NCBI GenBank assembly: GCA_002436205.1
Contig: DJKT01000025.1
Location: 1-6,852, forward strand
Direction of reading: 5' to 3'
Length of the DNA: 6,852 nt
Origin: Candidatus Peribacter sp. UBA6535
GTDB lineage: Bacteria > Patescibacteriota > Gracilibacteria > Peribacterales > Peribacteraceae
Below the pieces are notes generated by a model, which saw only the letters and a list, made by a program, of their open reading frames with translations, was not told the origin of the DNA and searched no databases. Of this stretch, positions 6,230-6,852 are shown in pieces; within the stretch, counting starts at the first letter, position 1, and every line of letters begins with the position of its first letter. The position numbers and the translations under genes were made by a program.

Positions 6230-6652
6230 ATGCCAACCGTTAATCAACTCATCCGCAAAGGCCGAAAAGACAAGGTGAAGAAATCCAAGTCACCTGCACT
6301 CCAGTATGGCTGGAATGCCCTCAAGCTTAAAAACACCCCAACCAAGGGTGGTGCGCCGTTCAAGCGTGGTGTGTGTATTAAGGTAACGACCATGACTCCA
6401 AAGAAGCCAAACTCTGCTCTGCGTAAGATTGCTCGTGTGCGTCTCACCAATGGACATGAGGTAAAGGCGTATATTGGTGGAGAAGGGCATAACCTTCAAG
6501 AGCACTCTGTTGTGCTTGTTCGCGGAGGTCGTGTAAAAGACCTTCCCGGTGTTCGGTACCACATTGTTCGTGGTGTTCTCGACACAGAAGGCGTACAGAC
6601 ACGAAGGCAAGGTAGATCTGCTTACGGTGCTAAAAAACCGAAAGGTTCCTAA
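6230..6652 (+). CDS. rpsL: 30S ribosomal protein S12 (uS12)
   Basis: S12 lies at the decoding centre of the small ribosomal subunit and controls translational accuracy. The 140 residues show the whole family pattern: MPTVNQLIRKGR at the start, TPKKPNSALRKIARVRLTNG (56-75), GGEGHNLQEHSVVLVRGGR, and VKDLPGVRYHIVRG (102-115). The lysines matching E. coli K42 (K58) and K87 (K103), where streptomycin-resistance changes occur, are unchanged. Asp104 matches the aspartate that RimO methylthiolates in some bacteria. Between PAL (22-24) and KRGVC (45-49) there are about 15 more residues than in E. coli, an extended loop also found in Bacillus S12, so the length is normal for that type. No Shine-Dalgarno sequence precedes the ATG. 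It is very probably co-transcribed with rpsG, which starts 8 bases after its TAA. Confidence 0.98.
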   Translation: MPTVNQLIRKGRKDKVKKSKSPALQYGWNALKLKNTPTKGGAPFKRGVCIKVTTMTPKKPNSALRKIARVRLTNGHEVKAYIGGEGHNLQEHSVVLVRGGRVKDLPGVRYHIVRGVLDTEGVQTRRQGRSAYGAKKPKGS

Positions 6653-6660
6653 TTTTTCTT

Positions 6661-6852
6661 ATGGCTACTCCCGTTAAAGTGTACATTCCACAGGACTCAG
6701 ACCCAGTGATCGAGAAATTCATCAACTGTGTCATGATGCAAGGAAAGAAGGCAACTGCCAGAAAGATCTTCTGGGATGCGATGGGTATTATTAAGACACG
6801 GACAAAAGATGCCCCTTTGGAAGTCTTTAACAAAGCGATGCTCAATATCACT
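6661..6852 (+). CDS. rpsG: 30S ribosomal protein S7 (uS7), 5' part; runs off the window
   Basis: S7 is a primary 16S rRNA-binding protein that starts assembly of the 30S head. The 64 visible residues contain the family core: KFINCVMMQGKKATARKI, then IIKTRTKDAPLEVFNKAMLN, matching the FVN..M.DGKK.TA..I and LE.F..AL.N pattern. The N-terminus (MATPVKVYIPQDSDPVIE) is about 5 residues shorter than in E. coli or Bacillus and lacks the usual Arg/Lys cluster and LPDP motif; DSDP seems to replace the latter. No in-frame ATG or GTG exists between the rpsL stop and this ATG, so the short start is probably real. There is no Shine-Dalgarno sequence (TAATTTTTCTT precedes the ATG), so translation may be coupled to rpsL. 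The rest of the gene lies beyond the window. Confidence 0.95.
   Translation, partial: MATPVKVYIPQDSDPVIEKFINCVMMQGKKATARKIFWDAMGIIKTRTKDAPLEVFNKAMLNIT

Noticed and set aside
6244..6610. Minus-strand open frames opposite rpsL.
   Set aside because: They are shadows of the conserved S12 coding sequence.
1..6852. CRISPR arrays and tRNA or rRNA genes.
   Set aside because: No regularly spaced repeats are present, and the intergenic stretches are short with no cloverleaf or rRNA-like sequence.

Overview
The window looks like a bacterial chromosome segment built around a highly expressed housekeeping locus. It opens inside rpoC (beta' subunit of RNA polymerase, 3' third) and ends with rpsL (ribosomal protein S12) and the first 64 codons of rpsG (S7). 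All genes lie on the + strand. The trigger loop of RpoC has no large insertion and S12 carries the extended loop seen in Bacillus-type S12, which argues against a proteobacterium. TGA ends one gene and no reading frame contains an internal TGA, so the UGA-glycine code of Gracilibacteria/Absconditabacteria is not in use. Most genes have no Shine-Dalgarno sequence before the start, one mRNA looks leaderless, and promoters are of the extended -10 type. A candidate-phylum (Patescibacteria/CPR-like) lineage is my tentative guess from these traits and the unfamiliar genes; the window does not prove it.

Layout: rpoC ends at 1122 and is followed by a hairpin (1134-1167) and a strong extended -10 promoter (1193-1200). 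Then come four genes I do not recognise, in two pairs: small gene A (1225-1578) overlapping large gene A (1568-3010, about 480 aa), then a second extended -10 promoter (3068-3076), small gene B (3083-3424) and large gene B (3424-6129, 901 aa), with a one-base TAATG overlap. A 100-base intergenic stretch carries a plausible promoter and a strong leader hairpin before rpsL, and rpsG follows after 8 bases.

The main discovery is that the four unknown genes form a duplicated two-gene cassette. The two small proteins align without gaps over 45 residues (17 identical), both end in the pentapeptide SFDDA, and the 18 bases over their stop codons are identical except for one base. Each is followed by an overlapping large gene and preceded by a TGCTATAAT promoter. 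The large proteins differ greatly in size and look alike only in a short N-terminal stretch. The cassette sits between rpoC and rpsL, a junction where many bacteria have the str operon directly or with one small ribosomal-type gene. The small protein is probably a helical partner of the large protein translated next to it; what the pair does cannot be read from the sequence.
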